Source: CTSoil-075 sp964292325
Lineage (GTDB): Bacteria; Bacillota; Negativicutes; DSM-13327
Assembly: GCA_964292325.1 (NCBI GenBank)
Contig: CAXYVG010000015.1
Coordinates: 1-51,443, forward strand
Direction of reading: 5' to 3'
Length of the DNA stretch: 51,443 nucleotides
The number at the start of each line of letters is the position of its first letter. The first letter of the stretch is position 1. Position numbers and translations under genes: made by a program. Shown one piece after another: positions 14,871-23,871 of this stretch. The notes beneath the pieces are model-generated. The model was not told the origin of the DNA, searched no databases, and saw only the letters and a list, made by a program, of their open reading frames with translations.

Positions 14871-16508
14871 ATGAAAGAAAATTCTAAACCTATCTATGTT
14901 ATCGGGCATCGTAACCCTGATACTGATTCTATATGTTCGGCAATTGGTTATGCTCATATGAAGCAAGCTGTGGGAGAAAACGCGATAGCAGCTCGATCAG
15001 GGAAAATAAGTGCTGAAACTGAATTTGTATTAGACAAATTAGGGTTTGAAAAGCCAAAACTCATTATTGATTTATATCCACGTGTAAAAGAAATTATGAA
15101 TCGTGATGTAGTGGTTGCTCGAACCAATGATACATTGCGCGATTTAGGACGGATAATGAGAGAACAGAATGTCAAATCGGTAGCTGTTGTGAATGAGGAG
15201 CAGACGCTAGTTGGCATTGTGTCAGTAGGGGATTTTTCAAAACTATATTTTGATGAGCTGGAAATGCAAGATTTGAGTGAGACGGGTGTTGATTTTGCAG
15301 GAATTCTTAGAGTACTCGAAGGTCAATTAATTTGTGGTGAAGACTTAGAACGTAAAGTAGCTGGTCGATTACATATTGCTGCAAGTAGCCATAATGTGAT
15401 ACGGGATATCATTAAGCCAGGTGATATTGTATTAGCTGGTGAACGTCCAAGAGCCCAATTGGCTTCTTTAAAGTGTAATATTGCATGCCTGGTCGTGACG
15501 GGGAATTCTGAAATTGATGAGGAAGTATTAGAACGTGCGAAAGCGCAAGGGGTAATTGTAATTAAAGCAATGCAGGACACTTATACTTGTGCTCGGCTTA
15601 TTAATCAAAGCATTCCAGTAGAGATGATTATGCAGAAACAGATTAGTTGGTTTAAGCCAACTGACTTGGTCACTGATATCAAAGAATTTATTACGAAGAC
15701 AAATTATCGTTTATATCCAGTCGTAGAAAATGGAAAAGTAGTAGGGGCCATTCATCGTGATAAACTGATTATTCAAGAACGGACAAAAGTAATTCTAGTG
15801 GATCATAATGAACAAGGACAAGCAGTAGAAGGTATCGAAGAGGCGAAGATTGTAGAAATTATTGATCATCATCGTTTAGGTGGTCTGCAAACGAGTGAAC
15901 CGATCTTTATTCGTCATGAACCTGTAGGATGTACGGCTACTATTGTCGCAGATATGCATTGGCATCGAAATATTGAGATACCTGCCAAGATTGCCGGCTT
16001 ATTATTGGCGGCGATTCTATCAGATACAGTGCTCTTTAAATCGCCTACCTGTACTTCTAAGGATCGTAGCACAGCTGAAAAGTTGGCTGCTATTGCGGGC
16101 CTTGATATACAGGAATTCGGTATGAGTCTACTAAAGGCCGGTGCCAGTATCAAAGGTTTAAGTACGAATGACATTATTGGCAATGATATTAAAGAATTCC
16201 AGATTGGGGACTATCGTGTAGCTATTAGCCAAATGTCGGTCATGGATTCTAATGAAATATTAGTAATCAAAGAAGAGTTGCTTGCGGATATGGAAAGTAT
16301 GCGTAGTAAGGAAAATTATGATTTGGTGTTGCTAATGGTGACTAATATTATAGAAGAAGGGACTCATCTTTTATTTGTAGGGCAACCTGCTAGTTTAGTA
16401 ACCAAAGCCTTTGGTAATAATACTAAAGATGAAGTGCTATATTTGCCTGGCGTGATGTCACGTAAAAAACAAGTCATTCCGCCTTTGTCAGAAGCTGTAA
16501 AGGTGTAA
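14871..16508 (+). CDS. ppaC: Manganese-dependent inorganic pyrophosphatase with CBS and DRTGG domains
   Basis: Family II pyrophosphatase of 545 residues with the regulatory insert (CBS-PPase). The DHH domain begins with IGHRNPDTDSICSAIGY. The insert (~65-300) has a first CBS motif, a DRTGG domain (~125-235) and a second CBS motif. The catalytic part resumes with VDHNEQGQ (~309) and IDHHRLGG (~330), and ends in the DHHA2 domain with a C-terminal MSRKKQVIPPL substrate-binding block. Known members hydrolyse PPi in the cytoplasm and are inhibited by AMP/ADP and activated by ATP or Ap4A through this insert. GGGGGA at 14858-14863 fits ATG 14871 better than the upstream ATGs. A terminator follows. 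Confidence 0.94.
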   Translation: MKENSKPIYVIGHRNPDTDSICSAIGYAHMKQAVGENAIAARSGKISAETEFVLDKLGFEKPKLIIDLYPRVKEIMNRDVVVARTNDTLRDLGRIMREQNVKSVAVVNEEQTLVGIVSVGDFSKLYFDELEMQDLSETGVDFAGILRVLEGQLICGEDLERKVAGRLHIAASSHNVIRDIIKPGDIVLAGERPRAQLASLKCNIACLVVTGNSEIDEEVLERAKAQGVIVIKAMQDTYTCARLINQSIPVEMIMQKQISWFKPTDLVTDIKEFITKTNYRLYPVVENGKVVGAIHRDKLIIQERTKVILVDHNEQGQAVEGIEEAKIVEIIDHHRLGGLQTSEPIFIRHEPVGCTATIVADMHWHRNIEIPAKIAGLLLAAILSDTVLFKSPTCTSKDRSTAEKLAAIAGLDIQEFGMSLLKAGASIKGLSTNDIIGNDIKEFQIGDYRVAISQMSVMDSNEILVIKEELLADMESMRSKENYDLVLLMVTNIIEEGTHLLFVGQPASLVTKAFGNNTKDEVLYLPGVMSRKKQVIPPLSEAVKV

Positions 16509-16525
16509 TACACATCTAACTGAAT

Positions 16526-16597
16526 AAAGAAGCACAAAGACTACAAAGAGAATACTGAAAACTTTGTGTCCTTTGTGCTTCTTTGCAATTTTTTTGA
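16526..16597 (+). terminator. Terminator after the pyrophosphatase gene
   Basis: AAAGAAGCACAAAG (16526-16539) pairs with CTTTGTGCTTCTTT (16571-16584); a 3x3 internal loop and 6 more pairs lie inside. GCAATTTTTTT follows. Confidence 0.8.
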
Positions 16598-16679
16598 ATG
16601 TTACAGGAGATGGGATTTTTTTGCCGAACGTTATATGGTTATAGGTTGTTAAAACGTAAGCGTTAGTACGGAGGATTAT

Positions 16680-18905
16680 ATGCACAATTTATTAGAGGGA
16701 CTCAATCCTAGACAACGAGAAGCTGTTATGCACACAGATGGTCCACTGCTTATTATGGCTGGTGCAGGTTCTGGTAAGACGAAGGTGTTAACTTGTCGTA
16801 TTGCTTATCTACTGGAACAGGGAGTTGCACCTTACCGAATTTTGGCCATTACCTTTACCAATAAAGCGGCTGCTGAAATGAAAGAACGTGTACATGCAAT
16901 AGTAGGAGAGCAAAGTAAGGATATTTGGCTCAGTACATTCCATGCGTTTTGTGCGAAGTTATTGCGTATAGAAATTGAAGGGATGTCAGGCTATAAACGA
17001 AATTTTGTTATTTATGATACTTCAGATACTCAGGCTTTGATTAAAACCTGTTTAAAACAATTAAATCTAGATGACAAACAATTTCAGCCTAGCAGCATTT
17101 TATCGGCTATTTCCACGGCTAAAAATGCGTTACAGGATGATCGAGATTTTGCGGCGCGAGCGGGAAATTTTCATGAACAAAAAGTGGCGGAAATATACCA
17201 ACTTTATCAACAAAAGTTGCGTACGAATAATGCGCTAGATTTTGATGACTTACTGATGTTGTCAGTGCGGTTATTGCAAAATAATGAAGAAGTACTACAA
17301 AAATATCAGAATAAATTTCAGTATATTATGATTGATGAGTATCAAGATACCAACCGGGCCCAGTATTTATTAGCACAAATGTTAGCGAGTAAGCATCGGA
17401 ATCTTTGTGTAGTAGGGGATGCTGACCAAAGCATTTATGGTTGGCGTGGGGCTGATATCCGTAATATTTTGGATTTTGAGAAGGATTATCCAGAAGTTAC
17501 TATGATTACATTAGAACAAAATTATCGTTCAACGCAAGTGATCTTAAATGCTGCGAATGCTGTCATTGAACATAATACTGATCGTCGCCCCAAAGAACTT
17601 TGGACGCAAAATTCTGAGGGGGAGCTCATTACTCATTATTTAGCTCATCATGAACGTGATGAAGCTCAATTTATTGCAGATACGATTACAAAACTAAATA
17701 CGGTATATTGTACATCATATGGCGATATTGCAATACTATATCGTACCAATACGCAGTCACGGGTTATTGAAGAAGCATTTATGAAAAGTGGTATTCCCTA
17801 TGTGATTGTCGGTGGACTGAAGTTTTATGATCGCAAAGAAATTAAAGATATTTTATCTTACTTGCGCGTGATTTTTAATCCTTCTGATAGCGTTAGTTTG
17901 ATGCGGATTATCAATGTACCTCGGCGCGGTCTAGGTGATACAACTATTAGTCGTCTAAATGAATATGCACTGCAAAATAATATGACACTGTTTGATGTAG
18001 TAAGTAATCCTGATTTAGTGCCTGGTCTTACGGCAAGGTCAAAAAAACCATTGGAATTTTTGGGAGAATTAATTTTTAATTTGACATCACAAGTCGATTC
18101 GATACCACTAGTGGATTTGGTAAATAAAGTAATGCATGATTCGGGTTATATCGCAGAATTACAAAAAAGTACCGATCCGCAAGATGAAAATCGCTTAGAT
18201 AATTTAAAAGAGTTTTTAAGTGTGGCAAAAGGCTTTGCAACAGGAGATGTAGAAGAAACATTAGAGAATTTTCTAGGGCAAGTGGCTTTAGTTGCGGATA
18301 TTGATAATGTAGAAATGACAGAATCACGCATTACAATGATGACTTTGCATTCCGCTAAAGGATTAGAATTTCCTGTCGTCTTTATGAGTGGTATGGAAGA
18401 AGGACTTTTTCCACATTCACGGACATTGATGAATGAATCCGAAGTGGAAGAAGAAAGACGCATCTGTTATGTAGGTATTACAAGGGCTCGGCGCAAATTG
18501 TATATGACAAATGCTCGTATGCGTACGATTTATGGCAGGACACAAATGTTTCCGTTATCTCGCTTTTTAGATGAAATTCCGGATCATATGGTCGAAAAAT
18601 ATTCTGGTCGACAAAATCATTATGGATTTGCTAGTAATGGTAGCAAGTCGACGATTGTTCCTCCTCCTTCGGTATCGTCTATTGTTCACAGTCCGCTAAG
18701 AGAACCAGCACCTCATGCTGCTGCACCGAAACAACAGGGAGGAAATGGCTGGAAAACTGCAGACAGGGCGCAACATGCCAAGTGGGGAACTGGTACTGTT
18801 GTCGAAGTGCGTGGTAGTGGTAATAACCAAGAACTTAAGATCGCCTTCCCGGGGCAGGGAATCAAGGTTGTGTTAGCTAGTATGGCACCAATTGTTAAGG
18901 TATAA
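16680..18905 (+). CDS. pcrA: ATP-dependent DNA helicase PcrA (UvrD/Rep family)
   Basis: A superfamily 1A 3'-5' helicase of 741 residues, the usual PcrA length. Motif order: Q-motif LNPRQREAV, Walker A GAGSGKT (~29-35), Ia ITFTNKAA, motif II IDEYQDTN, III VVGDADQSIYGWRGAD, IV QNYRST, V MTLHSAKGLEFPVVF, VI EERRICYVGITRAR. The C-terminal ~60 residues form the conserved tail (WGTGTVVEV...) that in Bacillus PcrA contacts RNA polymerase. GGAGG precedes the ATG. It acts in nucleotide excision repair, replication-conflict relief and plasmid rolling-circle replication. The pcrA-ligA pairing downstream is a standard Firmicutes arrangement. Confidence 0.97.
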   Translation: MHNLLEGLNPRQREAVMHTDGPLLIMAGAGSGKTKVLTCRIAYLLEQGVAPYRILAITFTNKAAAEMKERVHAIVGEQSKDIWLSTFHAFCAKLLRIEIEGMSGYKRNFVIYDTSDTQALIKTCLKQLNLDDKQFQPSSILSAISTAKNALQDDRDFAARAGNFHEQKVAEIYQLYQQKLRTNNALDFDDLLMLSVRLLQNNEEVLQKYQNKFQYIMIDEYQDTNRAQYLLAQMLASKHRNLCVVGDADQSIYGWRGADIRNILDFEKDYPEVTMITLEQNYRSTQVILNAANAVIEHNTDRRPKELWTQNSEGELITHYLAHHERDEAQFIADTITKLNTVYCTSYGDIAILYRTNTQSRVIEEAFMKSGIPYVIVGGLKFYDRKEIKDILSYLRVIFNPSDSVSLMRIINVPRRGLGDTTISRLNEYALQNNMTLFDVVSNPDLVPGLTARSKKPLEFLGELIFNLTSQVDSIPLVDLVNKVMHDSGYIAELQKSTDPQDENRLDNLKEFLSVAKGFATGDVEETLENFLGQVALVADIDNVEMTESRITMMTLHSAKGLEFPVVFMSGMEEGLFPHSRTLMNESEVEEERRICYVGITRARRKLYMTNARMRTIYGRTQMFPLSRFLDEIPDHMVEKYSGRQNHYGFASNGSKSTIVPPPSVSSIVHSPLREPAPHAAAPKQQGGNGWKTADRAQHAKWGTGTVVEVRGSGNNQELKIAFPGQGIKVVLASMAPIVKV

Positions 18906-18974
18906 TTACTCTTGTAGAATTGAGAATCTTATGATTCGATCAAGAAAGTGTTTTACTTTCGATTACGAAAAAAA

Positions 18975-19101
18975 GGGGCTGTCGCACTAAACGCATAATC
19001 CAAATAAATATGCAAAAAACATTCGTTTGAGGTATAACTTTATGCCTCACAAAGAATAAAGTGTATATTTATTGATGGAAAATGTGTAGTGCGACAGTCC
19101 C
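18975..19101. mobile_element. 127-bp MITE-like element upstream of ligA
   Basis: The ends are GGGGCTGTCGCACTA (18975-18989) and TAGTGCGACAGTCCC (19087-19101), 15-bp terminal inverted repeats with one mismatch; flanking AAA/TTT extend the pairing to 18. A nested 10-bp palindrome TGAGGTATAA-CT-TTATGCCTCA lies near the middle. No reading frame fits inside. The GGGGCTGTCGCA terminus recalls ends of IS1182-type elements, so a non-autonomous derivative is plausible; no target duplication was certain. Confidence 0.7.
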
Positions 19102-19165
19102 TTTGCTGCTATTTCGGTCGTTTATCCATAATCTGGTAGAGAGTAAAGAAGCGGAGGAATTTTGC

Positions 19166-21391
19166 ATGGATATACCTATCCATATTAAAGAATTAAGAGA
19201 TAAGATTGAATATCATAATAAAAAGTATTATGAAGATGATGCCGCTGAAATTAGCGACTATGAATATGACATGATGCTTCGTGAACTCAAAGACCTGGAA
19301 CGTGAATATCCTCAGTTTGCTACAGAGCAGTCACCTACAAAACAAGTGGGTGGGCGAGCGAAACGAGAAGCTGGTAAGCAGGTTGCTCATAATATACCGA
19401 TGCTTTCTCTTGATGATCGGTTTTCAAGAGGTGAAATTGCAGATTTTATTAATAAAATGCAAAATGAACTTGAAAATCCAGTATTTATTGTCGAACACAA
19501 GATTGATGGTCTTTCCGTTGCCTTGCGATATAAGGATGGGAAGTTTATACAAGGAATGACGCGTGGTGATGGAATTAGTTATGGCGAAGACATAACGGAG
19601 AATCTTAAGGTAATAGAGACAGTACCGCAAAACATACTTGAAAATATTCCGTACCTCGAAGTACGTGGAGAAGTGTATATGGACAATGATGTATTTGAAG
19701 CGGTCAATGAGCGGCAAGAAGAAATGGAAGGCAAAATATTTGCGAATCCTAGAAATTGTGCAGCCGGAACGATGCGGCAATTAGATCCTAATGTGGTTGC
19801 AGAGAGAAATTTATCCATTTTAGTTTTTAATTTGCAGGCAGTAGAAGGGAAGACCTTTACTTCTCACTCAGAGACGCTGGATTGGTTAACAAAACAAGGA
19901 TTTTCAGTACCATCATACGTCAAATGCAGCACAGAGGAAAAAGTCTGGAATGCCATCTGCTCAATCGGTGAACATCGTGGCGAGCTATCGTTTGGTATAG
20001 ATGGTGCGGTTGTCAAAGTGGATAACTTGCTAGATCGAGAAAAATTGGGAGCTACATCCAAAGTTCCTAGATGGGCAGTTGCCTATAAATATCCTCCGGA
20101 GGAAAAACAGACGAAGGTGCTAGATATTGAAGTCAATGTTGGCCGCACTGGTAGACTCACGCCATTAGCTATTTTAGAGCCGGTCACGTTGGCAGGCACG
20201 ACGGTATCACGTGCATCGCTACATAATCAAGATCAGATCAATCGCCTCGATATACGGATTGGTGATACGGTAATTGTGCGGAAAGCGGCAGAAATCATTC
20301 CGGAAATTCTCAGTGTAGTCAAAGAACAACGTCCAAAAGGTACTATCCCGTTTCAAATTCCAGATACGTGTCCAGTATGTGGAGCACCTGCTTTTAAAAG
20401 TGAAGAGGGAGCGGATATACGTTGTAGTGGGATCAATTGTCCTGCCCAACTAGCACGCCTTATTATGCATTTTGCTTCACGCGGGGCGATGGATATCGAT
20501 GGTTTTGGGCCGGCGGCCGTTCATTCCCTGATGGATCGGGGATATATAAAGGATATTGCCGATATTTTTTATCTGAAAGAGCATCGCGAAGAATTTCTCG
20601 AAAATGGCATTATTCCGCGCCAACGTAAGGAAATAACGCTTCGTAAGGATGGAAAGCCTCGCCAACAGAAAAAATCAGATTATACGGATAGCACAGATAA
20701 TCTTCTGAAAGCGATAGAACGTGCAAAAGAGCAAAATATTGAGCGCCTCATCAATGGGTTTGGTATACCCAATATCGGTAAACATACCGGGAGCATTTTA
20801 GAAGAAAACTTTCCGGATATCTATGCGATTGCTAAAATTAGCTACGATCAGTATCAAAAGCTGAAAGATGTTGAGAAACAACTAAAGAAAGAATATAAAA
20901 AACTAGAAAAACAGTTGAAGCTTTCAGAGCAACCAGAGGATCTTATGATCCTAGAGGATATGAAACAACGGTTACGTGATGTTGAGCAACAGCTAAAGGA
21001 AAATGGAAATATAAAAGGAATCGGAGAGGTCAGCATTAAGGCAATTGCTAGCTTTTTTGCTCAACCCCAAACCCAAACCATGCTGAAACGACTAGAAGCA
21101 GCAGGTGTTAACTTAAAGTCAAGAGCTTCAGATAACGTAATTGATGAGCGATTTGCTGGGGCAACCTTTGTTCTTACAGGGACTTTGCCAACCATGAGTA
21201 GAGAGGAAGCGAAAAAGTTAATTGAAGCACATGGCGGCCATGTTTCTGGAAGTGTATCGAAGAAAACCACATATCTTCTCGCAGGCGAAAATGCGGGCAG
21301 CAAACTTGTAACGGCACAAAATCTAGACGTTACTGTGATCACGGAAGAGAAGTTAATGGAAATGATAAACGAACAGATTGAAAAACGATAA
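19166..21391 (+). CDS. ligA: NAD+-dependent DNA ligase LigA, long form
   Basis: Seals nicks in replication and repair using NAD+. Order in the 741 residues: domain Ia (YHNKKYYEDD), adenylation domain with catalytic Lys112 in EHKIDGLSVALRY, GAVVKVD and VAYKYPPEE, OB fold (VGRTGRLTPLA), Cys4 zinc finger CPVCG...CSGINCPAQL, helix-hairpin-helix domain, C-terminal BRCT (FAGATFVLTGTLPTMSREEA). It is ~70 residues longer than E. coli LigA. Most of the excess is a Lys/Glu-rich coiled-coil insert at ~560-613 within the HhH domain, plus a basic stretch near ~487-507. The start at 19166 follows GCGGAGGAA; the longer frame upstream runs into the MITE and is rejected. Confidence 0.95.
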   Translation: MDIPIHIKELRDKIEYHNKKYYEDDAAEISDYEYDMMLRELKDLEREYPQFATEQSPTKQVGGRAKREAGKQVAHNIPMLSLDDRFSRGEIADFINKMQNELENPVFIVEHKIDGLSVALRYKDGKFIQGMTRGDGISYGEDITENLKVIETVPQNILENIPYLEVRGEVYMDNDVFEAVNERQEEMEGKIFANPRNCAAGTMRQLDPNVVAERNLSILVFNLQAVEGKTFTSHSETLDWLTKQGFSVPSYVKCSTEEKVWNAICSIGEHRGELSFGIDGAVVKVDNLLDREKLGATSKVPRWAVAYKYPPEEKQTKVLDIEVNVGRTGRLTPLAILEPVTLAGTTVSRASLHNQDQINRLDIRIGDTVIVRKAAEIIPEILSVVKEQRPKGTIPFQIPDTCPVCGAPAFKSEEGADIRCSGINCPAQLARLIMHFASRGAMDIDGFGPAAVHSLMDRGYIKDIADIFYLKEHREEFLENGIIPRQRKEITLRKDGKPRQQKKSDYTDSTDNLLKAIERAKEQNIERLINGFGIPNIGKHTGSILEENFPDIYAIAKISYDQYQKLKDVEKQLKKEYKKLEKQLKLSEQPEDLMILEDMKQRLRDVEQQLKENGNIKGIGEVSIKAIASFFAQPQTQTMLKRLEAAGVNLKSRASDNVIDERFAGATFVLTGTLPTMSREEAKKLIEAHGGHVSGSVSKKTTYLLAGENAGSKLVTAQNLDVTVITEEKLMEMINEQIEKR

Positions 21392-21403
21392 AAATGCAGA
21401 TAA

Positions 21404-21458
21404 ACAAAAAGCAGGCATGGACCTTTGCAAGATGCGAGGGTCCATGCCTCCTTTTTGT
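21404..21458. terminator. Bidirectional terminator between ligA and the rsmH paralogue
   Basis: ACAAAAAGCAGGCATGGACC (21404-21423) pairs with the arm 21439-21458 with one C-C mismatch; A-run and T-run on the two sides serve both convergent genes. Confidence 0.88.
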
Positions 21459-21475
21459 AAAATGATTCCTGTCGT

Positions 21476-22540
21476 CTATGCTTTGATAGCCCAACGCAAT
21501 TTTGCAGAACGTGCACGACTATTGATGTGACATTCTTCTGATGATGCTCGAATTGGGTCGGGGGCGATTTCGCGATAAATGCCTTCGCGAAAAAAGCTTT
21601 TAAAAGATTTTTTCACGCGACGATCTTCTCCTGAATGAAAGGAAAGTATCGCAACGCGCCCACCAGGTGCAAGAGCATCAGGAAGTTTTTCCAAAAACTC
21701 ATCTAACACTTCAAATTCTCGATTGACCTCAATTCGCAATGCTTGAAAGGAACGTTGACAAGATTTTTTGATATCATCTTTGCTGACTTGTGGAACATAT
21801 TTCAAAGCACCTTTGATGATATTTTGCAGATCAGTTGTTGTCGATATATCATTTCCTTTTTTTATATTCGAAATAATGGCGCGAGCGATTGGGCCGGCAT
21901 GTGGCTCGTCAGCATTTTCGATCAAGATATCTTCTAATTCATCTAGTCTTATTTTTCGTAATAGACTTGCTGCGGAATACCCTGTTTGAGGATTCAGTCT
22001 TAAATCTAATGGTCCTTCAAATTTAAATGAAAAGCCTCTTTCAGGATTGTCTATTTGCATAGAAGAAACACCCAAATCTGCCAATACAAAATTGAATGGT
22101 CCTGATTCGGGAACGATTTGATCTATTTGAGAAAAGTTCATTTGTCTGATCTCTAACATTTTGGAACCATATCCCAAACGCTCTAGACGATCTTTGGTGC
22201 GCGGTAATTCAAACGGATCGACATCCGTGGCATATAAACGCCCCTTTCCCTGTAAGCATTTGAGCATTTCTAAGGTATGACCACCATAACCAAGTGTGGC
22301 ATCCAATCCAATTTGTCCTGGCGAGATTTGTAGAAATTCCAATATTTCGTTCACGCAAATGGAAATATGCATGCCGGCAGGCGTATTGCCCTTCTGGATA
22401 ACCTTAGCCACAGCATCGGCATATTGTTCTGGTTGAAGCTCTTTGTATTTTTCGTTGAATTTCTTAGGGTGAGTGCCTTTATAGCGAATACGTCGCTGAT
22501 GTTTGGGCTCTTGCTCACCTACTATGTGATCTGGACCCAT
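21476..22540 (-). CDS. RsmH/MraW-family SAM methyltransferase, paralogue with N-terminal extension
   Basis: The 354-residue product has the RsmH fold: SAM-binding LDATLGYGGHTLEML (~70-84), DVDPFELPRTKDRL, LADLGVSSMQIDNPERGFSF, SFQALRIEVNREFEVL and AILSFHSGEDRRVKKSFK, ending RARSAKLRWA. RsmH methylates N4 of C1402 in 16S rRNA. This copy is not in a division (dcw) cluster and carries ~50 extra N-terminal residues rich in Lys, Arg and His, so I read it as a second, RsmH-like enzyme rather than the standard one. Catalytic blocks look intact. ATGAGGT precedes the ATG at 22540. The target base may differ. Confidence 0.85.
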   Translation of the reverse strand: MGPDHIVGEQEPKHQRRIRYKGTHPKKFNEKYKELQPEQYADAVAKVIQKGNTPAGMHISICVNEILEFLQISPGQIGLDATLGYGGHTLEMLKCLQGKGRLYATDVDPFELPRTKDRLERLGYGSKMLEIRQMNFSQIDQIVPESGPFNFVLADLGVSSMQIDNPERGFSFKFEGPLDLRLNPQTGYSAASLLRKIRLDELEDILIENADEPHAGPIARAIISNIKKGNDISTTTDLQNIIKGALKYVPQVSKDDIKKSCQRSFQALRIEVNREFEVLDEFLEKLPDALAPGGRVAILSFHSGEDRRVKKSFKSFFREGIYREIAPDPIRASSEECHINSRARSAKLRWAIKA

Positions 22541-22695
22541 TCTCTTACCTCATTTTTATTATATATTTTTACTTTTATTACTATGAAATATATGATAGCA
22601 GATACAATTTATGAAAGCAACTTAGCTTCGATTTCTCCAGTTAATCGATTTCATTGGATCATTTAATGGCGGTAGGGGATTTTTTGTATATATAG

Positions 22696-22800
22696 CACTA
22701 AGAAAATGACAGCTGTATTGGTAAAGCCACTCAGCCCTATACCCCAAGAAGATTATGCACTAAGAAAAAGACAATTGTAGTATTAGTCTGTTGCGGATGA
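22696..22800 (+). repeat. Dispersed intergenic repeat, tandem copies C and D
   Basis: Two units start GCACTAAGAAAA at 22695 and 22757. Copy C (to ~22741) reads TAAGAAAATGACAGCTGTATTG and then TAAAGCCACTCAGCCCTATA (22722-22741), the latter found again at 36967-36986 with one change. Copy D (22761-22800) keeps AGTCTGTTGCGGATG as in copy A. They fill most of the 396-bp gap 22541-22936, in which no gene was seen. Confidence 0.65.
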
Positions 22801-22936
22801 ACTATAAAATATGGTAACGATAAGGGTGGTCAATTTGTCGATACGCTACATAGTATGAATGAGATATATAATATTTTAATTTCGCTTCTGGTTCGTTGGA
22901 TCTAGCTAGTCGATTTGATAGAGGAGTGTATGATAA

Positions 22937-23464
22937 ATGAAAATAACGATAAATGCGGGTCACTATCCTGGGCGTGATAGTGGGGCGATAGGGCAAAGCG
23001 GGGTGCAAGAGGCGGATATAAATCGTGATATCATGGAGCAAGTTGCAGTGTATCTAAGGGATATCGAATATGATGTGCTAGAAGTGCAAGAAAATATACT
23101 CAGTCAAATTACCGATGCATCGAATGCCTTTGGGACGGATTTATTTGTGTCCATACATTGTAATGCCAGCAACAATACGCTGGTAAGAGGTACAGAAACA
23201 TTTTGTTATACCGCTGGTGGGGAGAGCGAAAAACTGGCGATTTGTATACAAAATCAAGTAATCAGTAGCATGGAAACGATAGATCGAGGGGTTAAAAATG
23301 AAAATTTTTATGTATTACGTATGACGAATTGTCCAGCAGTTCTTGTAGAAATGGCCTTTATTACGAATGAAGAGGATGAAAAAATGTTGGTGGATCAAAG
23401 TATGCAGGCTCAGTTTGCAGGTGCAATTGCCAGAGGTATTACGGATTATATATGTATGTTATGA
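22937..23464 (+). CDS. N-acetylmuramoyl-L-alanine amidase (Amidase_3), no signal peptide
   Basis: The 175-residue protein is a single Amidase_3 zinc-hydrolase domain that cuts the MurNAc-L-Ala bond of peptidoglycan. Zinc and catalytic residues appear as NAGHYPGRDSGAIG (His8), VQEADIN (Glu), FVSIHCNAS (His) and VLVEMAFITNEED (Glu). It lacks both an export signal and a binding domain, unlike CwlD/AmiC proteins. It therefore acts in the cytoplasm or mother cell, or is released by another route, or is a phage-type lysin remnant. The start ATG follows GAGGAGTG. Its closest reading is a spore-cortex or endolysin-like amidase; I cannot choose. Confidence 0.88.
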   Translation: MKITINAGHYPGRDSGAIGQSGVQEADINRDIMEQVAVYLRDIEYDVLEVQENILSQITDASNAFGTDLFVSIHCNASNNTLVRGTETFCYTAGGESEKLAICIQNQVISSMETIDRGVKNENFYVLRMTNCPAVLVEMAFITNEEDEKMLVDQSMQAQFAGAIARGITDYICML

Positions 23465-23589
23465 GTGGATGAACTCAATACCTCCAATTTACACCTTGGG
23501 GGCTCCATGGCTGGCATAATAGTTGGTGGGGACATCCCGGCTGGTATCATGGTTGAGGTCATAACTGGCATTGAGGAGAATCATGTAAC

Positions 23590-23639
23590 GATAGCAAAAG
23601 GAGATGGACATTTTTGGGTGTCCATTTCTTTTTGCTATC
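23590..23639 (+). terminator. Long hairpin downstream of the amidase gene
   Basis: A 21-bp stem (23590-23610 with 23619-23639, all pairs Watson-Crick or G-U) with an 8-nt loop; weak U-tract after it. It separates the amidase from the nuo operon. The 407-bp gap 23465-23871 otherwise holds only the nuo promoter. Confidence 0.65.
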
Positions 23640-23751
23640 TCTTATTATGTACATTATTACAGTCGTGGTAATAGGAATGTGAATTTTACAAAAAAATGTA
23701 CTTAATAGTGTCGTTGTGGTGGACGCTTGTTATACAATACTGTATACATTC

Positions 23752-23780
23752 TTGCGTAACCTATAAAAATATGATAGTAT
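23752..23780 (+). promoter_or_regulatory. Promoter of the nuo operon
   Basis: TTGCGT (23752-23757), 17-bp spacer, TAGTAT (23775-23780), leaving a leader of ~85 nt before nuoA. An inverted TATACA/TGTATA (23731-23746) sits just upstream of the -35 box and could be an operator. Confidence 0.55.
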
Positions 23781-23871
23781 TTTACCATGTTCAACGAAAC
23801 GGGTATAGGCAAAAAGAATGAATGATAGTTTTGAATAGAATGATAATAGAATAGATAGGAGGGAAGTTATA

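Noticed and set aside
19082..19165. Upstream extension of LigA by 28 residues
   Set aside because: It begins inside the MITE-like element; the ATG at 19166 has a good ribosome binding site and the normal LigA N-terminus.
23465..23671. 68-codon frame directly after, and in frame with, the amidase stop (GTG start)
   Set aside because: It has no ribosome binding site and runs through the long hairpin at 23590-23639; its composition looks unlike a protein. Readthrough of the TGA is possible but unsupported.
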